Positions 35,146-44,584 of a stretch of DNA of 64,000 nucleotides are shown here, piece after piece (the first letter of the stretch is position 1; every line of letters begins with the position of its first letter). The notes beneath the pieces were generated by a model. The model worked only from the letters and a program-made list of their open reading frames with translations. It had not been told where the DNA came from and did no database searches. Source of the DNA: Anammoximicrobium sp032229885 (GTDB taxonomy: Bacteria; Planctomycetota; Planctomycetia; Pirellulales; Pirellulaceae). The stretch covers positions 1 to 64,000 of the forward strand of contig JAVYAJ010000283.1 in NCBI GenBank assembly GCA_032229885.1, given 5' to 3'. The translations under genes were made by a program, and so were the position numbers.

Positions 35146-36351
35146 ATGCCTCAATTCACCTACACCGCACGAACGCTGGCCGGCGAAAATGTGAGTGGGA
35201 CGCTCACGGCGGGCAGCAAACGCGAACTGTTGGCCGCGCTGACCGACCGGGCGCTGTTCCCGCTGCACGTCGCGGAAAAGCGACGCTCGCCGTGGCAGAT
35301 GCAGCGGCGCGTCAAGACCGCAGAGTTGGTGTCCAACCTGGCCCAACTGGCGGACCTGCTGCAGAACGGCGTGCCGCTGCTCGAGTCGCTCGGCATCCTG
35401 GCGGCCCAGTGTCCTCATCCAGGGCTGGCCGATGTGCTGACGGACGTCCGCGATCAGGTCGCCGAAGGCGCCCCGCTGGACGAAGCGATGAACAAGCATC
35501 GCGAGTTGTTCGGCGACCTGGCGGTCAGCATGGTTCGCGCGGGCGGCGAAGGCGCGTTCCTCGAGGATGCGTTGAAGCGCACCGCCGACTTCCTGGAACA
35601 GCAGCAAGAATTGAAAGGCCGCGTGACGGGGGCCATGATCTATCCCGTGTTCCTGGCCTCGTTGGGCGCGGTCATCACGGTTGTGTTGATCGTCGTGTTC
35701 GTGCCGAAGTTCGCCGAGCTGTTTGCGCGGCTCGAACAGGCGGGCGGCGGCCTGCCGTTGCCGACGGTGGTTCTGCTGGGGGTGAGCGATTTCCTGGGAC
35801 GCTACGGGGTGGGCGTGCTCGCCGCGCTGGCTGCCCTGACGTACTGGTTGCGGCGCGTGGCGCGAGGCGAGCGGGGACGCCTGTGGATCGATCGCTGGAA
35901 ACTGAAAATTCCGCTGGCCGGACCCGTGTTCCACGGCTATGCCGTATCGCGGTTTTGCCGGATTCTGGGAACCCTGCTGCACAACGGGGTGCCCTTGCTG
36001 CGGTCGCTGGAGATCAGCAGCGACTCGGCCGGGAATCGGGTGCTGGCGCAGGCCATCCGCGACTCGGCGGAAAATGTCTCGGCGGGCGAGACGCTGTCCG
36101 AGCCTCTGGCGGCGTGTGGCCTGATTCCTCGGGCGGTGATGGCCATGATCCACGTCGCCGAGCAGGCGAATAATTTGGACCACGTTTTGGTCAGCATCGC
36201 GGATGGCATCGATCGCCGCACCGCGCGTCAGATCGACGTCATGGTTCGCATGGCCGAGCCGGCGATGCTGCTGGTGATGGGAGTGTTGATCGGGTTCGTA
36301 CTGGTGGCTCTGCTGCTGCCCGTGTTCGATACCATGACGACAATGGGGTAG
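35146..36351 (+). CDS. gspF: Type II secretion inner-membrane protein GspF
   Basis: A 401-residue polytopic platform protein of the GspF/PilC family, which interacts with GspE and the pseudopilins. It has two repeated T2SSF domains: the first around LAQLADLLQNGVPLLESLGILA (residue 65 onward), the second around FCRILGTLLHNGVPLLRSLEIS (residue 268 onward). Each is followed by a membrane helix (GAMIYPVFLASLGAVITVVLIVVF and PAMLLVMGVLIGFVLVALLLP, given here only as landmarks). Total length matches the family. It starts 95 bases after gspE, with a weak ribosome-binding site. Confidence 0.92.
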   Translation: MPQFTYTARTLAGENVSGTLTAGSKRELLAALTDRALFPLHVAEKRRSPWQMQRRVKTAELVSNLAQLADLLQNGVPLLESLGILAAQCPHPGLADVLTDVRDQVAEGAPLDEAMNKHRELFGDLAVSMVRAGGEGAFLEDALKRTADFLEQQQELKGRVTGAMIYPVFLASLGAVITVVLIVVFVPKFAELFARLEQAGGGLPLPTVVLLGVSDFLGRYGVGVLAALAALTYWLRRVARGERGRLWIDRWKLKIPLAGPVFHGYAVSRFCRILGTLLHNGVPLLRSLEISSDSAGNRVLAQAIRDSAENVSAGETLSEPLAACGLIPRAVMAMIHVAEQANNLDHVLVSIADGIDRRTARQIDVMVRMAEPAMLLVMGVLIGFVLVALLLPVFDTMTTMG

Positions 36352-36373
36352 GAAAACGAGAGGAGAAGTTGTA

Positions 36374-36967
36374 ATGAGGACCACCGGAACGACTTGGGTA
36401 GCTTGTGCGCGACGGCGCGGCGGGCGATCTGGATTTACGTTGACCGAGATGTTGATCGTGCTCGCGATCCTGGTGATGCTGGTCGCGCTCGTGGTGCCGC
36501 GATTCATGGGGGCGCGCAAAAAGGCGGACGTCAACGCGGCGCAGTCGCAGATCGGCCTGTTCCGCGGCGCGCTCGAGCGGTACGCCTTGGACACCCGCGG
36601 CTTTCCCACGAGCGAGCAGGGCTTGCAAGCCCTGCTGACGGCGCCCAGCGACGACAGCGAGTCGACGCAGCGCGGCTGGGAAGGCCCGTACGTGAGCGCG
36701 GACGCCATTCCCAAAGACCCGTGGGGCAACGACTATCAGTACGTGTATCCGCCGGAACGCGGGCGCACCGATGCGCCGGACATCTGGTCCTTTGGACCGG
36801 ACGGCGAGGACAACACCGAAGACGATATCTGCAGTTGGACCGTCGGGGGCGGGGGGGATGCCGGCGAACCCGGCGCTCCTCGAGAGAATCGTGACATCGA
36901 TGTCGATGTGAACGTCGGCGGTCCGGCGGCGCCCGCGCCCCCAGCAGCGCCGGCGCCCGCACGGTAG
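36374..36967 (+). CDS. gspG: Type II secretion major pseudopilin GspG
   Basis: A 197-residue prepilin. SGFTLTEMLIVLAILVM (from residue 19) provides the cleavage site, Glu at +5 and the helix. The GspG signature follows: ALERYALDTRGFPTSEQGLQALL, then GWEGPYV...DPWGNDYQYVYP and a calcium-loop-like SFGPDGEDNTEDDI. After the GspG core there is an extra tail of roughly 45 residues, acidic then Ala/Pro-rich (DIDVDVNVGGPAAPAP), not found in model GspG. AGGAGAAG precedes ATG 36374, 22 bases after gspF. Confidence 0.92.
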   Translation: MRTTGTTWVACARRRGGRSGFTLTEMLIVLAILVMLVALVVPRFMGARKKADVNAAQSQIGLFRGALERYALDTRGFPTSEQGLQALLTAPSDDSESTQRGWEGPYVSADAIPKDPWGNDYQYVYPPERGRTDAPDIWSFGPDGEDNTEDDICSWTVGGGGDAGEPGAPRENRDIDVDVNVGGPAAPAPPAAPAPAR

Positions 36968-37060
36968 GGTCGCGCTCGACCCGAGCGCGAATGGCAAGAC
37001 GTGTCGCGAACACGCGGACGAGTCTCGCGGCGTCGCCTGAACGGCCGATGGTGATGTGTT

Positions 37061-37870
37061 GTGTTTACCCTACAACTCGCCCGTCTGAGACGCGCGGTTC
37101 GCCGGCCCCGGCGACCTCGGCCCCTAGGCTTGGCTCCGCAGTCCGCCTTGGCTCGATCGCTCGCTCCGGCTCGGCCAGGGTTCACCTTGATCGAGCTGCT
37201 GCTGGTCCTGGCCCTGCTGGCCGTTGCCGTCTCGCTGGGAATTCCGTCGCTGCGAAAACTGGCGACCAAGAGCCAGTTGCGCGAGTCCGCGCGACGCCTC
37301 CGTGTGCGCCTGATGGAAGCCCGGCTGACGGCCATCGAGTCGGAACGTATAACCTATTTTCGCTATCAGATCGGCGGTGATCGCTACGAGGTGGGGCAGC
37401 AGGATTCCGGCCCGATCTCCGCGGGCGGGCCAGCGGCTGAGGCGTCGGATGACGACCAGGCCGGCTGGGCGGACACGGCGGAAACGGAGTCCTTGCCGCT
37501 CGGGGTATCGTTCGCGGATCCATCCTCAGCCGTGACGCCAGGCGCGACGGTCGAGTCGAGCATCGCCGCCCGGGGGAACGTCGATCTACCGAGCGCTGAC
37601 CAGGCAGGCGGCAGCCAGATGGGCGGCGACACGCCGAGCAACGAAGCGGACTGGGCGGCGCCGCTGCTGTTCCTGCCCAATGGCCGAACGCATAATGCGC
37701 GGATCGCGATGGTCAGCCCGCCGTATCGCATCGAGCTGCGCGTTCGCGGTTTGACCGGCGCCATTCAAGTCTCGGCTGTCGAGTTTCTGCCCACGCCGGA
37801 TGCCGAGTCGCTGGTCGACTCGGTGGGGATCGACGATCATCCCGTGCGCGATCCGGAGGACGGGCCATGA
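37061..37870 (+). CDS. gspH: Type II secretion minor pseudopilin GspH-like
   Basis: A 269-residue prepilin-like protein. The start is GTG 37061, the first available after an in-frame stop. The leader is long and basic (about 39 residues) before PGFTLIELLLVLALLAVAVS, with Glu at +5. The region LRESARRLRVRLMEARLTAIESE is typical of GspH. Roughly 90 residues in the middle (about 110-200) form an Ala/Ser/Gly/Asp-rich insertion without predicted fold. Its end overlaps gspI by 4 bases. GspH proteins are usually 150-190 residues, so this is enlarged. Confidence 0.8.
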   Translation: MFTLQLARLRRAVRRPRRPRPLGLAPQSALARSLAPARPGFTLIELLLVLALLAVAVSLGIPSLRKLATKSQLRESARRLRVRLMEARLTAIESERITYFRYQIGGDRYEVGQQDSGPISAGGPAAEASDDDQAGWADTAETESLPLGVSFADPSSAVTPGATVESSIAARGNVDLPSADQAGGSQMGGDTPSNEADWAAPLLFLPNGRTHNARIAMVSPPYRIELRVRGLTGAIQVSAVEFLPTPDAESLVDSVGIDDHPVRDPEDGP

Positions 37871-38394
37871 GGTCTCGCCAACGCCGCGGATTCTCGCTGA
37901 TGGAGGTCCTGCTGGCCTCGGCCATCTTGGTGACCTGCCTGATCGTGCTGGGCGAGCTGGCAGAGGTCGGCCGCCGGCACGCGCGCGACGCCGAGCAGTG
38001 GGGGACGGCGCAACTGGTGTGTCGCAGCCTGCTGAACGAGATCCTGGCCGGCGCTGCGCCGTTGGAATCGCAAGCGGCGACCGAGGCGGCCGACCTGCCG
38101 GGGTGGTCCCAGATGGTGCGCATCGAAGCGATCGGCAGCTACGGCTTGTCCTGCGTCACGGTGAGCGTCACTCGCGCCGCGCCGGCCGATCTGGAGACGC
38201 CCGGCGGCGCCCGCGGCAAGTCGTTTTCGTTGAGCCGCCTGGTGTTCGCGCCGGACCGCGACGCCTCGACCGCCGCGCCGTCTCCGGAAGGAAGTTCACA
38301 AGAGGGAATGGCGTCGGAAGGAAATGCGCCAACGGGAGACTCGCCAGAGATGACCGCGCCGCCCTCGGCCGCGGCGGAGGGCGAGCTGCCATGA
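37867..38394 (+). CDS. gspI: Type II secretion minor pseudopilin GspI-like
   Basis: A 175-residue prepilin-like protein: RGFSLMEVLLASAILVTCLIVLG from residue 7 gives the cleavage site with Glu at +5. After the helix comes the GspI-like WGTAQLVCRSLLNEILAG. The last 50 residues are Ser/Glu/Pro/Ala-rich and look disordered. It overlaps gspH and gspJ by 4 bases each (ATGA junctions), indicating translational coupling. In the model system GspI nucleates the pseudopilus tip with GspJ and GspK. Confidence 0.82.
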   Translation: MRSRQRRGFSLMEVLLASAILVTCLIVLGELAEVGRRHARDAEQWGTAQLVCRSLLNEILAGAAPLESQAATEAADLPGWSQMVRIEAIGSYGLSCVTVSVTRAAPADLETPGGARGKSFSLSRLVFAPDRDASTAAPSPEGSSQEGMASEGNAPTGDSPEMTAPPSAAAEGELP

Positions 38395-39470
38395 GGACGC
38401 CGCGTGGCGACGGGTTCACGCTGATCGAAATGGTTCTGGCCACCGCGTTGTGCGCGGTTCTGCTGTTGGCGTTGTGGATGCTGATGAGCACCTATGGCGA
38501 TCTGTTTGACAAGGGCCAGGAGCAGGTCGAGCGCGCCCAGTTGTGCCGAACCCTGCTGGAACAGTTCGCCGAGGACCTGCGGACGGCGATCCAGGATCCG
38601 CTGCCGGCCACGGAGAACGAGGCTGGCGGCGAGGCGCAGCGCCGCCGATTTGGGCTGTTCGGAACGTCGCGCGAGCTGCGTTTCGACGTTCTGCAGCCCG
38701 CGTTGATCCAGGGCAACGCGACTCCGGTCGGACAGGCCGACACGCATTGGGGCGAGCCCCAGGCCGCCCGCGTGCCCGAGCTGCGGACGGTCCATTATTC
38801 GTTCGTCGCGCCGACGATTGGCGAAGACTTGGCGTCGATGCCGTCGAGCGGTCTCGTGCGAACCGAGCTGGATTTCGAGACGCCCGTGGAGCTCGAAGCG
38901 GATTCACCGGTGACGGACATCGTCGACCTGGCGAGCGGGCTGAGCGACGCCAGCGATTCGGGCGCCGCCGATGGGATAGATGATCCCACGGAATCAAGTC
39001 CGCTGTTCGACGACGCAAGGCTTGTCGTTCCCGAAGTAGCCGCGCTGGCGTTCCGCTATTTCGATGGCCGAAACTGGTTCGATTCCTGGAACAGCCTCGA
39101 GCGCAAGGCGTTGCCCGCGGCAGTCGAGGTCCAGTTGCAGTTGGTCGCCCTGCCGTCGCGCGCGCGTCGCAGCCAGGCGGATCCGCGGGCGGATGCGGCG
39201 CCCGAGGCAACCGAGCCCGCGGCCCGCGGCGATCTGGACGACGAGCTTGCCTCGGCCGCGCCCTCCGCCAGCACTTCGACTGCCCGCGCGTATCGGCTGG
39301 TCGTCGATCTGCCCGGTTCGCCTCGCTATCGGCCGCCGCCCGTCGAGACGCAAGCGTTGGCGCGGCCGACTGTCCGGATCCCGTCGCGGCGCGCGCCCGC
39401 CCCTCGCGCAACGGCTCCGCCGACGCCCGCGCCGTTGCCCGAAGACTGGATCCGAACGAGAAAGCAATGA
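38391..39470 (+). CDS. gspJ: Type II secretion minor pseudopilin GspJ-like
   Basis: A 359-residue prepilin-like protein with DGFTLIEMVLATALCAVLLLAL from residue 7 (Glu at +5), then QVERAQLCRTLLEQFAEDLRTAI, which fits GspJ. Central residues include a conserved LRFDVLQPAL strand and, later, ALAFRYFDGRNWFDSWNS, a typical GspJ C-terminal element. An acidic insertion (about residues 150-205) and an Ala/Pro/Arg-rich tail make it longer than model GspJ (about 200 residues). ATG 38391 overlaps the gspI stop, and its own stop overlaps gspK. Confidence 0.82.
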   Translation: MRTPRGDGFTLIEMVLATALCAVLLLALWMLMSTYGDLFDKGQEQVERAQLCRTLLEQFAEDLRTAIQDPLPATENEAGGEAQRRRFGLFGTSRELRFDVLQPALIQGNATPVGQADTHWGEPQAARVPELRTVHYSFVAPTIGEDLASMPSSGLVRTELDFETPVELEADSPVTDIVDLASGLSDASDSGAADGIDDPTESSPLFDDARLVVPEVAALAFRYFDGRNWFDSWNSLERKALPAAVEVQLQLVALPSRARRSQADPRADAAPEATEPAARGDLDDELASAAPSASTSTARAYRLVVDLPGSPRYRPPPVETQALARPTVRIPSRRAPAPRATAPPTPAPLPEDWIRTRKQ

Positions 39471-41104
39471 ACGCCGTGTGGGTGACCAATTCGCGATCCC
39501 GGATCCGCCGAGGCGCCGTACCGACGCGGGTGCGCCGCCGGCGCGGCTTTATCGTTCTCGTCGTGATGGTCGTGGTCGCCATGGTCACGCTGGCCGGTCT
39601 GAGTTTCGTGATGAGTCTGTCGATCGAAAACAAGGCCGTTCATCGACAGGGCGACCAGTTGCAACTGACCGAAGCCTTGGCCAGCGGCGGGGAACTGCTG
39701 CGAGCGTTCTGTAGCCAGTCGGCTCGAGATCGGGACGACGCGGGCGGCACGGACAACAACGCGGCGGTCTTTGCCGAAGTCGCGCTCGGCGCGGATGACG
39801 ACTTGGATGCGGCGGTGCGACTGCGCGTTCTTTCGCCGGACGATGTGGACGCGCCGGATGGGACGCGACACGCAGGGCTGCAAAACGAGTCCGCGCGTCT
39901 GCATCTGGGAATGCTGGTCGAGTGGGAACGTCGCCATCCGGGCAGCGCCCAGGCTGCCCTGCTCCAGTTGCCGGGGATGTCCGAGACGGCCGCGGCCGCG
40001 ATCCTGGATTGGTTGGACGCGGATGAACAGCCGCGGCCACAAGGCGCCGAGGCCGACTATTACGCGAGTCGGGGCCTGCCGTACGAGCCGCGCAACGGCG
40101 TGCCCGCAGTGCTCGAAGAACTGCTGCTGGTTCGCGACGTCGGTCGCGCGGCCCTGCTGGGCGCCGAGGCCGACCTGAACGTGCCGGACCTTGCCGATCA
40201 ATCGGCCGTAGCAACCGCCGTGGCCGCCGCAACCACAGCCGCGGGCGACGTGCCCTGGTCTCGCGTGCTGACCATCTACAGCGCAGAGCGCAATGTGACC
40301 TACGATGGCCAGCCGCGAATCAATCTCAACGATCCAGACTTGAAGCGACTGCACGCCGGATTGACCGAGGCGTTCGACCGTTCGTGGGCCGATTTCGTGG
40401 TGGCCTGGCGACAGTACGGTCCGGCGCCGGGCGAGGTTGCCCGCCCTCTCGCTTCAGGGCCACGCCGCCCGTCGAACGCGGCACGCCCCCAACGCGCCAC
40501 GCGCGGCGCGCCGTCGCCGGCGGACGAGACGCAGGTGGATCTCTCGACGCCGCCGGCCCACGCGATCGAATCCGCGTTGGACCTTGTGGGAGCGGCGGTG
40601 ATCTTGCCGGCGAAATCCGCAGCGGATCGAGACGAACCGCGCCCCGCCTTGTTCTGCCCGCTGGAAGACGACCCCCAGGCCCTCCGCGATCAACTGCCGC
40701 GACTGGCGGATCTGACCACCACTCGCGACGAGCAGGTCGTCACGGGACGGGTGAATATCAATCTGGCGCCGCGGTGCGTTCTGCTGGGCATCCCCGGAGT
40801 CGACGCGACGCTGGCGGATCGCATTCTGGCTTCGCGGGGCACCGTGACGAGCGCCGCCGACCTGGCCACGCGCCACGGCCTGTGGCTGCTGTTCGAAGGG
40901 GTGGTCGACCGGGCCGCGATGCGCGAGCTCTGGCCGTACATCACGGGCGCGGGCGATGTGTTCCGCGCCGAGCTCGAAGCATCTCGCGTCGACGCGGCGC
41001 GGGCCGTTCGGGCCGAGGTCGTCGTGGACGCGAGCCAGTCGCCGCCCCGCCAGGTGTATTGGAGGACGCTGCCAGCCGGGCCGCGTCCAGAGTCCGCGCG
41101 GTGA
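39467..41104 (+). CDS. gspK: Type II secretion minor pseudopilin GspK-like
   Basis: A 545-residue protein with RGFIVLVVMVVVAMVTLAGLSF from residue 26. The +5 position is Val rather than Glu, as known for GspK. LLQLPGMSETAAAAILDWLDADE and VNINLAPRCVLLGIPGVDATLADRILASRG are the saposin-like and helix-hairpin-helix elements of the T2SSK family. GspK caps the pseudopilus tip. A positively charged and Ala/Pro-rich stretch near residue 330-365 is extra. It is the last gene of the cluster; no gspL, M, C or D follows. Confidence 0.85.
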   Translation: MNAVWVTNSRSRIRRGAVPTRVRRRRGFIVLVVMVVVAMVTLAGLSFVMSLSIENKAVHRQGDQLQLTEALASGGELLRAFCSQSARDRDDAGGTDNNAAVFAEVALGADDDLDAAVRLRVLSPDDVDAPDGTRHAGLQNESARLHLGMLVEWERRHPGSAQAALLQLPGMSETAAAAILDWLDADEQPRPQGAEADYYASRGLPYEPRNGVPAVLEELLLVRDVGRAALLGAEADLNVPDLADQSAVATAVAAATTAAGDVPWSRVLTIYSAERNVTYDGQPRINLNDPDLKRLHAGLTEAFDRSWADFVVAWRQYGPAPGEVARPLASGPRRPSNAARPQRATRGAPSPADETQVDLSTPPAHAIESALDLVGAAVILPAKSAADRDEPRPALFCPLEDDPQALRDQLPRLADLTTTRDEQVVTGRVNINLAPRCVLLGIPGVDATLADRILASRGTVTSAADLATRHGLWLLFEGVVDRAAMRELWPYITGAGDVFRAELEASRVDAARAVRAEVVVDASQSPPRQVYWRTLPAGPRPESAR

Positions 41105-41233
41105 GCCGAGCCGTGGCGAATAGCCGTGGAGGACGATGCTCTGTCGCGGCCGCACGAGGCAGAACGCGGCGCCCCAGGCTTTATGACGATTGAGATCAGT
41201 CGTACCGCAAAAACGAGGTCGGCCGCGTCGTCT
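41105..41233. other. Convergent spacer after gspK
   Basis: About 130 bases between the gspK stop and the possible small minus-strand gene at 41234-41446. I see no T-run terminator. Confidence 0.35.
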
Positions 41234-41446
41234 TCAGGCTTCCCAACGGCCCGCGTGCCAATCGCTCTGTCCTTCCTCAGCAGGAACGACGAGCCAAGTG
41301 GATCCCGGCGGCCAGAGGCAGGGATCTGCATAGTGCTTGGCCATGGCGATCGCCTCGTCAGGGCCCGTGGCGCTGACTCGCCAGGTTCCGGTCGCGCTGA
41401 TGACAAAAGGCGTTGAAGACGCGAAAAGCGATACGAGGAAATCCAT
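41234..41446 (-). CDS. Possible small protein, unknown function
   Basis: A 70-residue reading frame beginning MDFLVSLF, with GAGAGA upstream of the ATG at 41446. The sequence has a short hydrophobic start, then WRVSATGPDEAIAMAKHYAD and a WPPGSTWLVVP element. I do not recognise a named family, but the composition is less arginine-rich than the shadow frames of this window, and it is isolated between two convergent transcription units. The frame is open to 41611; the longer form is unlikely. Coding status is uncertain. Confidence 0.45.
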   Translation of the reverse strand: MDFLVSLFASSTPFVISATGTWRVSATGPDEAIAMAKHYADPCLWPPGSTWLVVPAEEGQSDWHAGRWEA

Positions 41447-41663
41447 TTCAACAGTCTCTCTGATGCTCGACGTTATGACTTGTCGATCCGTGTCGCTGGG
41501 CTCGCGTCTATCGCTTGCAGGTCCGGGCCCGTCCGCGTGTGGTCCGGGGCGGGTCAATGCCCAACTCAGCCGCGGCCTATCCCACGGCAATATGTGGGCT
41601 AAAGGATACAACTACTTCTGGCTGTGAGACAAGGGCGCCTTGTCTGATCGCTTGCCCGCTGGG

Positions 41664-44084
41664 TCATCGTTTGACTTCGACGATTCTCAGGCCGAAGACG
41701 CCGCCCGCCATTGCCCCGGGCCGAGCTTGGAGGCGGACGCTGATGTTGTCCTTGTCCTGGACCAGATTCCGTGGGATCGGATATTCCGCGTCGAAAAACG
41801 TCTCGGGTCGATTTCGCAGCAGCGCCTGGCCAGCGATTTTCTGGCCATCCACCAGGATGTCGAATCGCCGCGCGCCCTGCTCGCTGCCCCAGTAGACGAC
41901 GTGCACAGACTGGGGAACGTTCGGTTTGACGGCCAACCGGTAGCTGAACCAGCCATCCACGTCGGCGTGGCGCCACGGGCGATCGCGAAACACCTCGCTC
42001 GCCGTTCGTTGGCCTTGCAGATCGTGCTGGAGTTCGGATTCGAAATGTCCGATGGCGACCCTGTCCACGGTGCGGGGGTCCAAATCCGGGCGGGACGGCG
42101 GTTCGGGCCGTGGGCTCCGCGAGGTCGCCGCGGCCGCAGCGGCGCGTTCCGGATCCTCGACAATCCACACGGCGGCGCCGCCGCCGCGATTCAGGCGGGC
42201 ATAGTTCGGAATCGCGCGAAACGCCGGGCCATCGATGGCGATCACGCCGCCGAGCAGATCGGGCTGCCATGTCGCCCGCAGCGCCGCGTCTGGCTTCAGG
42301 ACCGTATGGCTGGCCGGGATTGCGTGGTCGACATCTTCGACGCTGTACGTCAGCGGCCCGCGTTGCACAGCCACCCGTCCTCGATTGGCCGCCACCCGCT
42401 CGTCGCAGCGCACGCGCTGGACGTCCAGCGGCAGCGACAATACGACCTTGTCAGCAGGCTGCCACGCGCGGCGGAGCACGACGTATCCTTTCTCGATTTC
42501 TGGCTTCTGCGTCTGGCCATTGATGGATACGCAGTATTTGTTGGCCACATCCGGTTCGGCGGTGTACAGTTCGCTCTCCGTCCGTCGCGGGATGCGGAGC
42601 CTCAGCTCGAACTCGCGCGTGGCGGGCGGCCACAACGTGATTTGCACTTCGCCTTTCCAGGGATATTCCGTCTCTTGGCGGACGCCCAAAGGGCCCGCGA
42701 CGAAGTCCGCGATGGTCGCCTTGCCGCCGACAAAATGGTTGACGTACAGCGTGTCACGGGACGAGTTGGTCGAATACATCAAATCCTTGATCGACAGCAG
42801 CGTCCGTGGAATATTTCCTACACAGCACGGGCAGCCATGCCAGGCATAGCGTGGGTGGTCTGACGCAAGCGGGTTCTGGTAGAAGAAGTTTTCGCCAGCC
42901 AGATCGACGGCGCCGAGCAGATTGTTGTAGAGGACACGCTCTTGGACGTCGACGAAATGGCCATCGCCACGCAACCGGTGCACGCGCGCGGCCCAGAAAC
43001 TCAGGCCGCAGCTCGCGCAAGACTCGCAGTAGCCATCGTTGCATAGATCGAAATCGGCGCCGAACGCTTCGCCGCGCGGAGAAGCGCCGACGCCGCCGGT
43101 CAGATAGTGTTTGCGTTGGATCGCGTTGGTCCACAGCCGGTCTACCGCATCGCCGTAAGCCGGATCGTCCAGCATCAAAGCGAGGTCGGCCATGGCCGTG
43201 TAAAAATACGTTGCCCGCACGGCGTGCCCCTCAGCCTGGACCATCTCGATCGCCGGCAGATTCGATTGGTCATAGCTGTTTGGCTCGAGCTCGTGCTGAT
43301 GATCCAGAAAGAACTTCGCCAGGCGCGCATAGCGGGCGCCGGCCCCGGGTCCCGCGACTTCATCGACCAGCCGCGCCAGCCGACACAGGGCATATTCCAA
43401 GCCTGGGTGACCGTTCTTCCATGTTCGTTTCGGCGGGGGGCCGAATGTTCGATCGAGCTGGTCGGCGCAGCGAATCGCCGCGTCGTACAGTCGGCGGTCG
43501 CGTCCCGCGGTCGCTCGATAGTGGGCGACCCCCAGTTCGAGGAGATAGCCCATCACGTAGAACTCGTGCCAGCCGATATTGCTGAAACGCGGGTGGCCGT
43601 GGACGGTATGGAACGAATGGAGATAGCCGTCGGGCAACTGGGCGGCCAAGATGATCGGGATCCATTGGTCGAGCGTGGCGCTGAGCCGAGCCTGCGCGGC
43701 GGCCAATTCTCCGTCGTCGCGGGCGTCTATGGCCAGCGCCAGGCATACAGCTTCCAGCGTGTTGTAGATGTAGGCGTCGCTCCAGGGCGCGCCCGTGTAT
43801 CTGCCATGCGGCTCGCCGCGAATGACCTGGCCGGCGGCGATCAGATTGGCCAATTCTTGTCCCGCGCCGCCCGGCTCCATTTGCGCAATGCAGTGCGGCA
43901 ACCATTTCTCGATCAGCCGCTTGCCCTGCTGGAGCCAGAATCCGTCCAGCTCGATCTGCCGTAGTCTGACGGCCTGTAGCGTGGCAGGCTCGGCTCGACA
44001 TGGCTCGATGTCACTGGCGAAGGCCACGGTTGCGATGGCAATGGCGGCGACGACAATGGCCATGCCGAGTTTTGTCAGGTTCAT
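41664..44084 (-). CDS. GH127-type (DUF1680) secreted glycoside hydrolase
   Basis: An 806-residue protein with a signal peptide (residues 1-31). The body is an (alpha/alpha)6 barrel of the DUF1680/GH127 type, whose characterised members are beta-L-arabinofuranosidases that use a zinc-bound cysteine nucleophile. The metal and active-site elements are visible: the CESCAS segment near residue 355 and GCPCCVGNIPR near residue 415, giving the paired Cys. After a linker rich in Ala/Arg/Pro (about residues 640-680) a C-terminal beta domain (GWFSYRLAV, YWGSEQGARRFDILVDGQKIA) resembles DUF6805. ATG 44084 is preceded by GAGAATCGGAG. The substrate is not proven. Confidence 0.88.
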   Translation of the reverse strand: MNLTKLGMAIVVAAIAIATVAFASDIEPCRAEPATLQAVRLRQIELDGFWLQQGKRLIEKWLPHCIAQMEPGGAGQELANLIAAGQVIRGEPHGRYTGAPWSDAYIYNTLEAVCLALAIDARDDGELAAAQARLSATLDQWIPIILAAQLPDGYLHSFHTVHGHPRFSNIGWHEFYVMGYLLELGVAHYRATAGRDRRLYDAAIRCADQLDRTFGPPPKRTWKNGHPGLEYALCRLARLVDEVAGPGAGARYARLAKFFLDHQHELEPNSYDQSNLPAIEMVQAEGHAVRATYFYTAMADLALMLDDPAYGDAVDRLWTNAIQRKHYLTGGVGASPRGEAFGADFDLCNDGYCESCASCGLSFWAARVHRLRGDGHFVDVQERVLYNNLLGAVDLAGENFFYQNPLASDHPRYAWHGCPCCVGNIPRTLLSIKDLMYSTNSSRDTLYVNHFVGGKATIADFVAGPLGVRQETEYPWKGEVQITLWPPATREFELRLRIPRRTESELYTAEPDVANKYCVSINGQTQKPEIEKGYVVLRRAWQPADKVVLSLPLDVQRVRCDERVAANRGRVAVQRGPLTYSVEDVDHAIPASHTVLKPDAALRATWQPDLLGGVIAIDGPAFRAIPNYARLNRGGGAAVWIVEDPERAAAAAATSRSPRPEPPSRPDLDPRTVDRVAIGHFESELQHDLQGQRTASEVFRDRPWRHADVDGWFSYRLAVKPNVPQSVHVVYWGSEQGARRFDILVDGQKIAGQALLRNRPETFFDAEYPIPRNLVQDKDNISVRLQARPGAMAGGVFGLRIVEVKR

Positions 44085-44584
44085 CTCCGATTCTCGCGTT
44101 CCTGGCCCACACCGGGCGCACCGCTCTCGGTTCGCCACGGTTTCGCTGCGCGCGTCTGCGCACGCCGGAACTGTGAGCGAGTCCACTTGGGCGCGGTTGG
44201 ATCTGGTTCACGTCGTTTGCCGCTCGGAGATCCGAACGCGACCGCGCGTCATCAGATCTTCAGCGCGGTCTGGCTGTGCTCGGCCACAACCAACTACACC
44301 ACCCGAAGGCCGCGCTACGATCGGCGGCCTCGATGGCGCCCGTTCGGCGGACACTACGGAGCATATCTCTTCACACCACCGTACGGGCGCCGAGCGTTGA
44401 GATCTGGCGAAGCCGATCGATCCCCACGCCTCTGCGGTATCGCAAGGATCGATCGACTCAGGCTTAGACGGCCACGCTCGGTCGCGGGCCGCAGAGTTCG
44501 AAAACAGGGTCCGGCAAACTCGCGATGATCGAGATCCCACGCAGGGGTTTTCGCGCTCCGGCCACCTCGCAGCCCGGGCTCGCC
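44085..44584. other. Spacer without supported gene
   Basis: Five hundred bases between two minus-strand genes. The GH127 promoter should lie here but I find no convincing -35/-10 pair. No repeat or RNA gene seen. Confidence 0.4.
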
